DNA from: Symsagittifera roscoffensis
Lineage: Eukaryota; Xenacoelomorpha; Acoela; Convolutidae
Assembly: GCF_963678635.1 (NCBI RefSeq)
Contig: NC_087062.1
Span: 39,693,330 to 39,757,329 of the forward strand
DNA length: 64,000 nucleotides
Reading direction: 5' to 3'
A program made the translations under genes and the position numbers. Positions 21,187 through 32,408 of this stretch are shown here, in pieces (position 1 is the stretch's first letter; each line of letters opens with the position of its first letter). The notes beneath the pieces were generated by a model. It was not told the DNA's origin, made no database searches, and saw only the letters and a list, made by a program, of their open reading frames with translations.

Positions 21187-21560
21187 CTATTGCAGACTTC
21201 CTGCCTTCTCATTGGAATTTGACTGCAAGATGGCATTCAAAATCACCGCAATCCGCTCGTCCACTTGAGAAAAATCTAGAACCCTCAGACAGCTGTATAA
21301 CTCGTTAAGTGTCGGCCATTCCAGTGCCGCTGGCATCGATTTCCAGAAACGATCAGCTATAATTGACGGATTCAAAATGCTCAAGATATTACCACTCAAG
21401 AAGTACCAACACAGAAATTACCAATCAACGTTAATCGCTCAAAAAAGTCTGCTCTACTGTCTGGCGACAGTGCGAATCTTCTGATTCTCACCAGTTCTGT
21501 TGCAATTCGAGTTAGATAGTTTCGTGATACCGTTTTCACTGATGATATATCAACTTCAAT
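21187..21560 (-). pseudogene. Element A, N-terminal exon with candidate 3' splice site
   Basis: On the minus strand a T-rich tract ending TTTTTTTCAG (CAG at 21563-21561) is followed by a frame open for 54 codons (IEVDISSVKTVSRNYL at its start). After one frameshift it runs on into the 21399-21187 frame (LNPSIIADRFWKSMPAALEW). The strong acceptor directly before an open coding stretch suggests the unit is, or was, spliced, with an earlier exon farther right. The sequence is repeated at about 26792-27165. Confidence 0.4.
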
Positions 21561-22707
21561 CTGAAAAAAATTTGCGTTTTACACCTGTCAACTCCCTACT
21601 ACTGTGCTAACTCCCATTTACAAAATCTTAAAAGGTTGTAAACAGTTTTGATAAAATGAGCCGTTTCGTCCATCTGTCAACTGCTTAGTCTGATGAGCGA
21701 AGCATCATGTTTACGTTCATCAATTCAAACTTTAATTCAAAATAAAATCAGGCAGTTCTTGTTATGTTCTAGCACTGTGCAACTTGGGTTAATAGTTAAA
21801 TTAACAACTAAAATATGACTTTAAAATATATCTTATGCTGAGTACCACCCCCCATTTTAGCGTAAGAAGTCCAACTTAAGAGAACTAACCAATTATATTC
21901 CATCTCTAACATTGACACTTATTTGTAAGTGCGGAAACTACTTGTAGTTTCAGCAGCAGAACAATTTGAATAAAACTTTGAATACAGTTGTTTTCCTTCT
22001 GGATAAACTCCAAGAACTAACTCGAATAAACCAGTATACACTAGATCTATTGAAACTAGGAGATGTTAGAGTAAAATTAAGATCGGTTTTAGACTAAGAA
22101 GTTGCACGAATCTATCCAGCCGAAAAAAAATAGCGTGACGAGCAGACGTTGTATCTTATCTGAATTTACTTTATGAGTATAACCAACAGGTCATAACTCA
22201 ATACATTTATCTCATATTTTTAGTTTTTGGCTTGCTACAAAACTTATTTTTTGAAATTAACGAAGAAATAGTTTTTCAATTTTTCAACTTCAGTATTCAT
22301 GGCAAAGTCAAAAAGATTGTGCACAAGCTTTGAAAAAAAGTTTTGCTACTTAATATGACAGCAGTTTGTTCCTTGAAAAACCAATCAACTCTTCTTTAGC
22401 TTTATAGTTCGCAACTTGCTATAGTGAGAAAATGGCACTAGTTTTTTTTATCTTTCCCTTCACTTTTTGATGTGATAATTTTGCTTCCACTCAATAGTTG
22501 CGATTTAAAAAAACTCAATTCCTTTTCAAATAACTGAGGGTGGATTCACGTAAATGCCTTCTTGTCAACATTAAAGAGTTGTATATATTGAAAAAAAAAG
22601 AAACTTCGTTTGGAAATACATCCACTAGTTACTTTTCATCACCAGACTGTTGTATTTGGTTCAAATAGCCGGAGAAACTAAATTGAATCATTTTTCAATG
22701 GTTTTTT
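21561..22707. other. Non-coding repeat between element A and the foldback
   Basis: No coding frame. The part at about 22060-22320 (starting near gattaagatcgg) is a dispersed repeat that recurs at about 27660-27915, 32123-32408 and 35505-35785. Sequence from about 21900 onward is also shared with 35341 onward, the third diverged copy. Confidence 0.6.
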
Positions 22708-22885
22708 GAATTGGTATGAAAATTGTACGATTAGAATTTTTCCATACATTTGATGCAGGCAATTGCATGATAAGCGTTTTTGGTGTGGGGAAATGTAAGA
22801 TAAGCTTTTTCGGTTTATGGAGGTCAACCCGGGGTCACATTACCTTTTCAGGCCTTTTTGTTTGTTTTAATCGGTTTTCTTTGTA

Positions 22886-23118
22886 AGACCGCTCAAAAAA
22901 CGCTTAATAATCGCTCAAATCTTGCTTGAAAAATCGTTCAAAACTCAACCGGTTTTTGAGCGGTTTTTTAAGCACGGTTTGAGCGGTTTGAGCGTTTTTT
23001 TCCAAAAAAAAAACGCCAAAACCGCCCAAACTGCTCAAACCGCTCAAATCTTGCTGAAAAACCGCTCAAACCGCTCATATCTTGAGCGAGTTTTTGAGCG
23101 GGTTTTTGAGCGGGATCT
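22886..23118. repeat. GAGCGGTTT / AACCGCTCA word array, left arm
   Basis: Dense, irregular repetition of CCGCTCAAA and its complement GAGCGGTTT on both strands, able to form many small hairpins. A spurious 81-residue frame (22922-23167) arises from it. The equivalent stretch in the second duplicate is at about 28487-28716. Confidence 0.75.
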
Positions 23119-24892
23119 CGACCCGGGATGGAAAGAAAAGAAGCTTCGTTTGGATTACATCCATTAAATTTTACATGAATAGAATGAGTACGATGATTTC
23201 AGAAATGGTTTTGAATTGAGAAAATTACATCGTAACCGAAGTTATTACACTTATTATATCATTTCACCCAGTCAGCAAGTCCTTGAAGTTTCATGAATAA
23301 AAGAAGACCTAATAAAAGTATAATATGAGTTAAAGTAAAAGTAAGTCGGCTAGCTTGAGAATACACACTTGGAAAAAAATGTAGTGTAACCTACCCAAGC
23401 AATTAGAAAAAATGTAGTCAAAATTTTGGCATATCTTTTATACCAAGTTGTCCAGAGAAGCATGTGTTTTGGAATATTTCGGTTACCGTTAATCGAAAGA
23501 TCCCTGGCACAGTGCGCAATAATTTCAGTCAGCAAGTTCTTCTAAAAGTTTACTCAATTGAAGTATGTTTAAGCTCGAAGAAACTCGTTTACGTAAAGTC
23601 AATGAAAATCATGTCGGAGGAAAATTCACCTATAACTGGGTGCATATTTATTGATAGATTGAAGCGGTGGCCAAATTGTATGCAAAAGAGTGAAACAGGT
23701 ACCTTGGGATGAAATATTTGAAAAAAAAATCCAGAAACGAGTTTGAAGGATTATGGTCTTCTGGTTGTGCCATCTTGCAAAAGTGAAGGGTTTTGTGTAC
23801 CGATAAACATCACATATCCAAGGCACAATTACACGAGCTATTTTAGTCATAACAATTTGATCAATAAAAAAATTTCGTTTAAGAACAATCACTGTGTTTC
23901 ATTGTTTAGACAATCACAAATCGATAGACTGCAAATGATTCATAACAAGAAAACCATAATCAAAACACCACTCGACGTTGCATAGAACAAAAAAGAGGCT
24001 GAAAGAAAAATGACCGGAAAAATTAAAGAAAAAATGATAGAAAATTTATAACGATTCTTGAATCACCGATTACCGATGATTCAAGAATCGTTATAAACTT
24101 TCTATTAATTTTTTCTTTCTTTGTTTTTATCATTTTTCTTTCAGCTGCACTTTTCTTCTATGCAACGTCGAGTGATATTTTGGTTATAGTTTTCTTGTTA
24201 TGAATCATTTGCAGTCTATCGATTTGTGATTGTCTAAACTGTGAAACACAGTGATTGTTCTTAAACGAAATTTTTTATTGATCAAATTGTTATGACTACA
24301 ATAGCTCGTGTGATTGTGCCTTGGATATGTGATATTTATCGGCACACAAAATTCTTCACTTTTGCCACATGGCACAACCAGAAGACCATAAACTTTTAAA
24401 CTCGTGTCTGGATTTTTTGTTTTTCGAATGTTTCATCACAAGGTACCTGTTTCACTCTTTTGCATACAATTGGGCCACCGCTTCAATCTATCATTAAATA
24501 TGCACCCAGTTATAGGTGACTTCGCCTCCGACATAATTTTCATTGACTTTACGTTAACGAGTTTCTTAGAACTTAAACATACTTAAATTCAGTAAACTTT
24601 TAGAAGAACTTGCTGACTGTAATTATTGCGCACTGTGCCAGAGATCTTTCAATTAACAGTAATCGAAATATTCCAAAACACATGCTGCTCTGAACAACTT
24701 GGTTTAAAAATTATGCCAAAAATTGGACTGCAATTTTTCTAATTGCTTGGGTAGGTTATTCTATATTTTTTTCCAAGTTTGTTTTTTGTAGATTTCTCAA
24801 TTCAAAACCATTTTTGAAATCATCCTACTCATTCTATTCATGTAAAATTTAGTGGATGTATTTCCAAACAAAGCTTCTTTTCTTTCCATCCC

Positions 24893-25140
24893 GGGTCGAG
24901 GTCTCGCTCAAAAACCGCTCAAGAAATGAGCGGTTTGAGCAGTTTTTCAGCATGATTTGAGCGGTTTGAGCGGTTTGGGCGGTTTTGGCGGTTTTTTTGG
25001 AAAAACCGCTCAAACCTCTCAAACCTTGCTTAAAAAACCGCTCAAAAACCGCTCATTTCTTGCGGTGATTTTTGAACAGTTTTCGTTTTTGAACAATTTT
25101 CAAGCAAGAATTGAGCGGTTTTTAAGCGGTTTTTGAGCAA
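24893..25140. repeat. GAGCGGTTT / AACCGCTCA word array, right arm
   Basis: The inverted counterpart of the left-arm array, with its own internal sign changes. The equivalent stretch in the second duplicate is at about 30505-30745. Confidence 0.75.
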
Positions 25141-25740
25141 TCTTATAAAGAAAACCGATTAAAACCAACAAAAAGGCCTGGAAAGGTAATGTGACCCCAG
25201 GTTGACCTCCATAAACCGAAAATGCTTATCTTATAATTCCCCACAACGAAAATGCTTATCATAAAATTGCCTGCATCAAATGTATGGAAAAATGCTAATC
25301 ATACAATTTTCATACAAATTCAAACGTCGAGTGGTGTTTTGATTACAGTTTTGATCACCGAATACCGATTTGAGTTTTTTAAATCGAAATTTTTTGTTCA
25401 GCAGTATGGGTCAATTAAAAAATTTGGCGTTAAATCTAATGAATAGCTCAATCATGGATTCAGCTGCTCGTGCAACTGCAAAGCCACGTGGATAAACTGC
25501 AAAATATCCCGAAACAATTTTTTCATCGACAATAGTCTTGTTGAGTATTCAAGCGTTCACACTGCCAGGTTTTTGTTTGTTAAAAAAGAGATATTTGACA
25601 CACATAATGACAAATAACTGAAATGAATTTCTTCGCAGTTCAGCTATTTCAGCCCCATCAGCTATTCTGACTTAGGATTTGTTCATGTTCAAAGTTTTCT
25701 GAGAGATGATACATTTTGGTTCAATGCCGAAAAATTTAGA

Positions 25741-27165
25741 GAATCTCAAGATGCCAACTTGCCAGCGAGCCCTGACTCTTGTGAGAATCCTGATCAAGCT
25801 GTCCCCTGTGATCGGGTGAACTTGCGCCATCGGGTATTCTTTTTCGTCTGGTAACCCATCCAGGCCGCATCATGGAAGGCTGCTCTCTTTTCCCACTGAG
25901 CACCTGTCGAGTCCTCTTGTTGTGCCGGTGGTATCTCGCACTGATGCCTTTCTGGTAGTTGGAACTGATAGCACCCCCTAACGGGAGTTTATTCCAAGTA
26001 GCCGGTTCTCCTCCCGACGCGGGATTCTCGGGCGTCCTTGCCGGCAGTTTCTTCTGTAATTCTTTGAGACAGGATGTCCCCGCGCTGCCCTGGCCCCAGC
26101 TGTTGAAGTGGATGTCAGTCCTAGGAGTGTCACATCTACTGTGAGCAGCTTGGTCTGTCTCAAGTCTAGATCTCTCAAGGATGGTGTGGGCTCTGGAGGG
26201 GTCCGTGTCTCCAAATCTTCGCTCATTTGCTCCTGAGCCATTCTATCGATATTGAACCTGCCAGTCGCCCTGTGCAATTCGTCAACTTCCTTCTTCGACG
26301 CCTTGAACGTGTCACCAGAGTTTCATTCGGCGTCATCGCCTTCCTCTCCTTATTCTTGGTAGTTTCCTGCTGCAGCTTCTGCATCTGCTCGAGTTCCGAT
26401 TTTAACTGATCTCTAGTTTATGTCTCCTCTAACAGCTTCCCGACCTGCTCCAGTTCAGCTCTCTGTTGGTACCTCTCTGGAATGACCTGATCCAGTTCGC
26501 TCTGAGCTCTTTCTAATCCACTTTTCAGCCTGGCGGTGTCCAGATACTCCTCCTCTGCCTGCTGTGACCTAGTCATTGACGCAAGCTTGTTGCTCATAGG
26601 ACCTTCCATCCCCGTAATTATCAGAGTGGAAAGACGAAACTCGCCAGCACCATACCCAGTGGTGTTACTCAAGCCGGGATTTCTCGCTAAATCAAATTCT
26701 CTCAAGCCTCTCTTGGTGCTCCTTAACAGCCACCTGGTTTGCATCATGTTCGAGATTCCATGTGACGTGCAACCCACCATCAACACTGTCTCTATTGCAG
26801 ACTTCCTGCCTTCTCATTGGAATTTGACTGCAAGATGGCATTCAAAATCACCGCAATCCGCTCGTCCACTTGAGAAAAATCTAGAACCCTCAGACAGCTG
26901 TATAACTCGTTAAGTGTCGGCCATTCCAGTGCCGCTGGCATCGATTTCCAGAAACGATCAGCTATAATTGACGGATTCAAAATGCTCAAGATATTACCAC
27001 TCAAGAAGTACCAACCCAGAAATTACCAATCAACGTTAATCGCTCAAAAAAGTCTGCTCTACTGTCTGGCGACAGTGCGAATCTTCTGATTCTCACCAGT
27101 TCTGTTGCAATCCGAGTTAGATAGTTTCGTGATACCGTTTTCACTGATGATATATCAACTTCAAT
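25741..27165 (-). pseudogene. Duplicated 5' part of element A
   Basis: Contains the same frames as 20136-21560: the leader exon with its acceptor (27165), the coiled-coil frame (26786-26418), the Pro/Thr-rich frame (26277-25978) and the start of the SGNH-like domain including GDSL. That domain is cut at the duplication junction 25741, before blocks II and III. It is therefore an orphan 5' fragment. Few substitutions separate it from copy 1. Confidence 0.6.
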
Positions 27166-28312
27166 CTGAAAAAAATTTGCGTTTTACACCTGTCAACTCC
27201 CTACTACTGTGCTAACTCCCATTTACAAAATCTTAAAAGGTTGTAAACAGTTTTGATAAAATGAGCCGTTTCGTCCATCTGTCAACTGCTTAGTCTGATG
27301 AGCGAAGCATCATGTTTACGTTCATCAATTCAAACTTTAATTCAAAATAAAATCAGGCAGTTCTAGCACTGTGCAACTTGGGTTAATAGTTAAATTAACA
27401 ACTAAAATGTGACTTTAAAATATATCTTATGCTGAGTACCACCCCCCATTTTAGCGTAAGAAGTCCAACTTAAGAGAACTAACCAACTATATTCCATCTC
27501 TAACATTGACACTTATTTGTAAGTGCGGAAACTACTTGTAGTTTCAGCAGCAGAACAATTTGAATAAAACTTTGAATACAGTTGTTTTCCTTCTGGATAA
27601 ACTCCAAGAACTAACTCGAATAAACCAGTATACACTAGATCTATTGAAACTAGGAGATGTTAGAGTAAAATTAAGATCGGTTTTAGACTAAGAAGTTGCA
27701 CGAATCTATCCAGCCGAAAAAAAATAGCGTGACGAGCAGACGTTGTATCTTATCTGAATTTACTTTATGAGTATAACCAACAGGTCATAACTCAATACAT
27801 TTATCTCATAGTTTTAGTTTTTGGCTTGCTACAAAACTTATTTTTTGAAATTAACGAAGAAATAGTTTTTCAATTTTTCAACTTCAGTATTCATGGCAAA
27901 GTCAAAAAGATTGTGCACAAGCTTTGAAAAAAAGTTTTGCTACTTAATATGACAGCAGTTTGTTCCTTGAAAAACCAATCAACTCTTCTTTAGCTTTATA
28001 GTTCGCAACTTGCTATAGTGAGAAAATGGCACTAGTTTTTTTATCTTTTCCTTCACTTTTTGATGTGATAATTTTGCTTCCACTCAATAGTTGCGATTTA
28101 AAAAAACTCAATTCCTTTTCAAATAACTGAGGGTGGATTCACGTAAATGCCTTCTTGTCAACATTAAAGAGTTGTATATATTGAAAAAAAAAGAAACTTC
28201 GTTTGGAAATACATCCACTAGTTACTTTTCATCACCAGACTGTTGTATTTGGTTCAAATAGCCGGAGAAACTAGATTGAATCATTTTTCAATGGTTTTTT
28301 GAATTGGTATGA

Positions 28313-30930
28313 AAATTGTACGATTAGAATTTTTCCATACATTTGATGCAGACAATTGCATGATAAGCATTTTTGGTGTGGGGAAATGTAAGATAAGCTT
28401 TTTCGATTTATGGAGGTCAACCCGGGGTCACATTACCTTTTCAGGCCTTTTTGTTTGTTTTAATCGGTTTTTTTTGTAAGACCGCTCAAAAAACGCTTAA
28501 TAATCGCTCAAATCTTGCTTGAAAAATTGTTCAAAACTCACCGCAAGAAATGAGCGGTTTTTGAGCGGTTTTTTAAGCACGGTTTGAGCGGTTTGAGCGT
28601 TTTTTTCCAAAAAAACGCCAAAACCGCCCAAACTGCTCAAACCGCTCAAATCTTGCTGAAAAACCGCTCAAACCGCTCATATCTTGAGCGGGTTTTTGAG
28701 CGGGTTTTTGAGCGGGATCTCGACCCGGGATGGAAAGAAAAGAAGCTTCGTTTGGATTACATCCATTAAATTTTACATGAATAGAATGAGTACGATGATT
28801 TCAGAAATGGTTTTGAATTGAGAAAATTATATCGTAACCGAAGTTATTACACTTATCATATCATTTCGCCCAGTCAGCAAGTCCTTGAAGTTTCATGAAT
28901 AAAAGAAGACCTAATAAAAGTATAATATGAGTTAAAGTAAAAGTAAGTCGGCTAGCTTGAGAATACACACTTGGACAAAAATGTAGTATAACCTACCCAA
29001 GCAATTAGAAAAAATGTAGTCAAAATTTTGGCATATCTTTTATACCAAGTTGTCCAGAGAAGCATGTGTTTTGGAATATTTCGATTACCGTTAATCGAAA
29101 GATCCCTGGCACAGTGCGCAATAATTTCAGTCAGCAAGTTCTTCTAAAAGTTTACTCAATTGAAGTATGTTTAAGCTCGAAGAAACTCGTTTACGTAAAG
29201 TCAATGAAAATCATGTCGGAGGAAAATTCACCTATAACTGGGTGCATATTTATTGATAGATTGAAGCGGTGGCCAAATTGTATGCAAAAGAGTGAAACAG
29301 GTACCTTGGGATGAAATATTTGAAAAAAAAATCCAGAAACGAGTTTGCAGGATTATGGTCTTCTGGTTGTGCCATCTTGCAAAAGTGAAGGGTTTTGTGT
29401 ACCGATAAACATCACATATCCAAGGCACAATTACACGAGCTATTTTAGTCATAACAATTTGATCAATAAAAAAATTTCGTTTAAGAACAATCACTGTGTT
29501 TCATTGTTTAGACAATCACAAATCGATAGACTGCAAATGATTCATAACAAGAAAACCATAATCAAAACACCACTCGACGTTGCATAGAACAAAAAAGAGG
29601 CTGAAAGAAAAATGACCGGAAAAATTAAAGAAAAAAGGATAGAAAATTTATAACGATTCTTGAATCACCGATTACCGATGATTCAAGAATCGTTATAAAC
29701 TTTCTATTAATTTTTTCTTTCTTTGTTTTTATCATTTTTCTTTCAGCTGCACTTTTTTTCTATGCAACGTCGAGTGATATTTTGGTTATAGTTTTCTTGT
29801 TATGAATCATTTGCAGTCTATCGATTTGTGATTGTCTAAACTGTGAAACACAGTGATGGTTCTTAAACGAAATTTTTTATTGATCAAATTGTTATGACCA
29901 CAATAGCTCGTGTGATTGTGCCTTGGATATGTGATGTTTATCGGCACACAAAATTCTTCACTTTTGCCAGATGGCACAACCAGAAGACCATAAACTTTTA
30001 AACTCGTGTCTGGATTTTTTGTTTTTCGAATGTTTCATCCCAAGGTACCTGTTTCACTCTTTTGCATACAATTGGGCCACCGCTTCAATCTATCATTAAA
30101 TATGCACCCAGTTATAGGTGACTTTGCCTCCGACATAATTTTCATTGACTTTACGTTAACGAGTTTCTTAGAACTTAAACATACTTAAATTGAGTAAACT
30201 TTTAGAAGAACTTGCTGACTGTAATTATTGCGCACTGTGCCAGAGATCTTTCAATTAACAGTAATCGAAATATTCCAAAACACATGTTGCTCTGAACAAC
30301 TTGGTATAAAAATTATGCCAAAAATTGGACTGCAATTTTTCTAATTGCTTGGGTAGGTTATTCTATATTTTTTTCCAAGTTTGTTTTTTGTAGATTTCTC
30401 AATTCAAAACCATTTTTGAAATCATCCTACTCATTCTATTCATGTAAAATTTGGTGGATGTATTTCCAAACAAAGCTTCTTTTCTTTCCATCCCGGGTCG
30501 AGGTCCCGTCAAAAACCGCTCAAGAAATGAGCGGTTTGAGCAGTTTTTCAGCAAGATTTGAGCGGTTTGAGCGGTTTGGGCGGTTTTGGCGGTTTTTTTG
30601 GAAAAACCGCTCAAACCTCTCAAACCTTGCTTAAAAAACCGCTCAAAAACCGCTCATTTCTTGCGGTGATTTTTGAACAGTTTTCATTTTTGAACAGTTT
30701 TCAAGCAAGAATTGAGCGGTTTTTAAGCGGTTTTTGAGCAATCTTATAAAGAAAACCGATTAAAACCAACAAAAAGGCCTGGAAAGGTAATGTGACCCCA
30801 GGTTGACCTCCATAAACCGAAAATGCTTATCTTATAATTCCCCACACCGAAAATACTTATCATAAAATTGCCTGCATCAAATGTATGGAAAAATGCTAAT
30901 CATACAATTTTCATACAAATTCAAACGTCG
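28313..30930. repeat. 2.6-kb foldback palindrome (copy 2)
   Basis: Second copy of the foldback, with the same centre (about 29665-29685) and arms. Independent small indels in the arms show the two copies have begun to diverge. Confidence 0.8.
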
Positions 30931-31266
30931 AGTGGTGTTTTGATTACAGTTTTGATCACCGAATACCGATTTGAGTTTATTAAATCGAAATTTTTTGTTC
31001 AGCAGTATGGGTCAATTAAAAAATTTGGCGTTAAATCTAATGAATAGCTCAATCATGGATTCAGCTGCTCGTGCAACTGCAAAGCCACGTGGATAAACTG
31101 CAAAATATCCCGAAACAATTTTTTCATCGACAATAGTCTTGTTGAGTATTCAAGCGTTCACACTGCCAGGTTTTTGTTTATTAAAAAAGAGATATTTGAC
31201 ACACATAATGACAAATAACTGAAATGAATTTCTTCGCAGTTCAGCTATTTCAGCCCCATCAGCTAT

Positions 31267-31482
31267 TCTGACTTAGGATTTGTTCATGTTCAAAGTTTTC
31301 TGAGAGATGATACATTTTGGTTCAATGCCGAAAAATTTAGAGAATGGGCCTTAGTTGGGGCCCATTGGCAGTCAAGAACTTGTTTAGAAGGAAATTTTTG
31401 GAATGAAAAACAACTTCATTTAACTATCTTTATGATGCTCAAAAAATTGAACAAAAAAATTGAGCAAGCTGCTTGAAAAAAC
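31267..31482 (+). pseudogene. Unrecognised frame conserved between two repeat copies
   Basis: Plus-strand frame reading SYSDLGFVHVQSFLRDDTFW, then NAEKFREWALVGAHWQSRTC, ending at a TGA after KKIEQAA. The same frame is open in the diverged copy at about 41464-41680, where many changes are conservative. It lies immediately before BEL/Pao RT remnants in both places, so it may be a Gag- or protease-side piece of that retrotransposon. No family recognised. Confidence 0.35.
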
Positions 31483-31659
31483 AGGAAAAGAAGACGCAAT
31501 TTCCACTGAAAGCTTACCACTACAATTTTCAAAAAATGCTGAGAAATATGAATAAAACATGGAGGAACAAAACGCATCACTACAAAATGAATTAGTGCAA
31601 CCTTGTTCAAGCAAAGATTGCTGCCACGAAGATTTATCTTGAAGTTGAACTCAAGAAAA

Positions 31660-32110
31660 ATTATTTCAGGCCTTTCCAATCCACAAAGAATCTACGGCCG
31701 CGTAAACTTGCTAATTACCACACCTACTCTCTGTGAACCCAAACAGGCCAGAGAAACTTAGGCTCAGAGCAAGTGATAGGCCAAAGTATCAAGAAGTATC
31801 TCTAAAATCTTGTTTTGAAGAAGGAATCAAGCTTCTCCACAACTGGTTTTTTTTTTGCTATTTTCTATCAGTGCAAACCCAATTGCAGTATTTGCAATTT
31901 TTGATTTTCTTCATCAAAACAGGAGGAATTGAGGAGTTTGATTGGAAAACATCTTATGTGGGCGATTCTTATGGAGAAAAAATCAAAAATCAGATAGCGA
32001 CTTTTTTTGTAATTTTCAGCTGCAATTAAGCTGCTGAAGACTACGCTGAAGACTACGATCTTTCATCATGTTGGGAAATATTATCTGATCATTTTTGTAA
32101 CTTCCAGACT
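31660..32110 (+). pseudogene. Decayed BEL/Pao reverse transcriptase, fragment 1
   Basis: Plus-strand frames read VNPNRPEKLRLRASDRPKYQ followed by VSLKSCFEEGIKLLHNW. This is the shape of the BEL/Pao RT entry block (V-x-NP-x-(K/R)P-x-K-x-R, then SLN-x-x-L-x-x-GP-x-LL). Then comes a frame with AVFAIFDFLHQN (compare ADI-x-x-MFHQ) and AAEDYAEDYDL before the missing YVDD. Multiple stops. The family assignment follows established BEL/Pao motifs; the extent is approximate. Confidence 0.55.
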
Positions 32111-32122
32111 TTGTAACTATTG

Positions 32123-32408
32123 AGACTATGAGATATAAGGGTAAGATTAAGATCGGCATTAGACTAAGAAGTTGCACGAATCTATCCGGCCGAAAATAAG
32201 ATAGCGTGACGAGCAGACGGTGTATCTTATCTAAAATTACTCTATGAGTATACCCAACAGGTCATAACTCAGTAAATTTATCTCATAGTTTCAGTTTTGG
32301 CTTGCTACAAAAGTTATTTTTTGAAATTAACGAACAAATAATTTTTCAATTTTCCTCCAATTAAATTTTGTTGGTAATTTCAGTATTCAGGGTAAAGTCA
32401 AAAAGATT
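32123..32408. repeat. Dispersed repeat separating two RT fragments
   Basis: About 285 bp shared with 22060-22320, 27660-27915 and 35505-35785. Here it lies exactly between two copies of the same RT segment, suggesting that an insertion or a duplication involving this repeat created the arrangement. Confidence 0.65.

Larger units (their letters stand above)
13310..21560 (-). other. Element A: undescribed multi-ORF coding unit, decayed copy
   Basis: A run of minus-strand frames that are shifted relative to one another but together describe one long protein or polycistron. From 5' (right) to 3' (left): a possible spliced leader exon, a coiled-coil region, a Pro/Thr-rich linker, an SGNH-like hydrolase, a possible second SGNH-like domain, a helical domain, a 480-residue domain and several C-terminal blocks. 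The same order recurs in element B (49.1-59.2 kb) with clear protein similarity but strongly diverged DNA, so the family once evolved under protein-level constraint. I see no RT, integrase, transposase or polymerase. A repetitive gene family, an endogenous viral element or a novel mobile unit are all possible. Confidence 0.6.
22708..25326. repeat. 2.6-kb foldback palindrome (copy 1)
   Basis: The left arm (22708-24065) and right arm (24077-25326) are imperfect reverse complements over about 1.25-1.3 kb. The centre is a 20-bp perfect stem (24046-24065 with 24077-24096) around an 11-nt loop. The outer 400-500 bp of each arm carry GAGCGGTTT-type words. The structure resembles foldback-type elements or an inverted duplication; no transposase frame is present. 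The arms pair so well that a cruciform or long dsRNA hairpin would be possible. Confidence 0.8.
20136..25740. repeat. 5,605-bp tandem duplication, copy 1
   Basis: Starts with gaatctcaagatgcc inside element A, and the same words recur at exactly 25741. The copies agree at nearly every position over 5.6 kb apart from scattered substitutions and short indels, so the event is recent. The breakpoint shows 4-bp microhomology (gaat), since copy 2 ends in gaat followed by gggcc. It contains the 5' part of element A, non-coding repeat and the foldback palindrome. Confidence 0.9.
25741..31345. repeat. 5,605-bp tandem duplication, copy 2
   Basis: Nearly identical to 20136-25740. Differences include an extra caccgcaagaaatga-type segment near 28538, a short deletion near 27360 and scattered point changes. 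It ends at 31345, where sequence continues into BEL/Pao-related material that copy 1 lacks, so copy 2 keeps the original right flank and copy 1 the original left flank. Confidence 0.9.

Noticed and set aside
13310-21560. Element A as a LINE because it has an SGNH-like domain
   Set aside because: SGNH domains occur in CR1 ORF1, but no endonuclease or RT follows in either A or B, and the other blocks are unlike LINE proteins.
22886-23118. GAGCGGTTT array as a CRISPR-like or regular satellite array
   Set aside because: The words alternate in strand and spacing, there are no constant spacers, and the context is eukaryotic transposon DNA.
20136-31345. The 5.6-kb direct repeats as LTRs of one retrotransposon
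   Set aside because: They are immediately adjacent with no internal region, start inside a coding domain and lack TG...CA ends.
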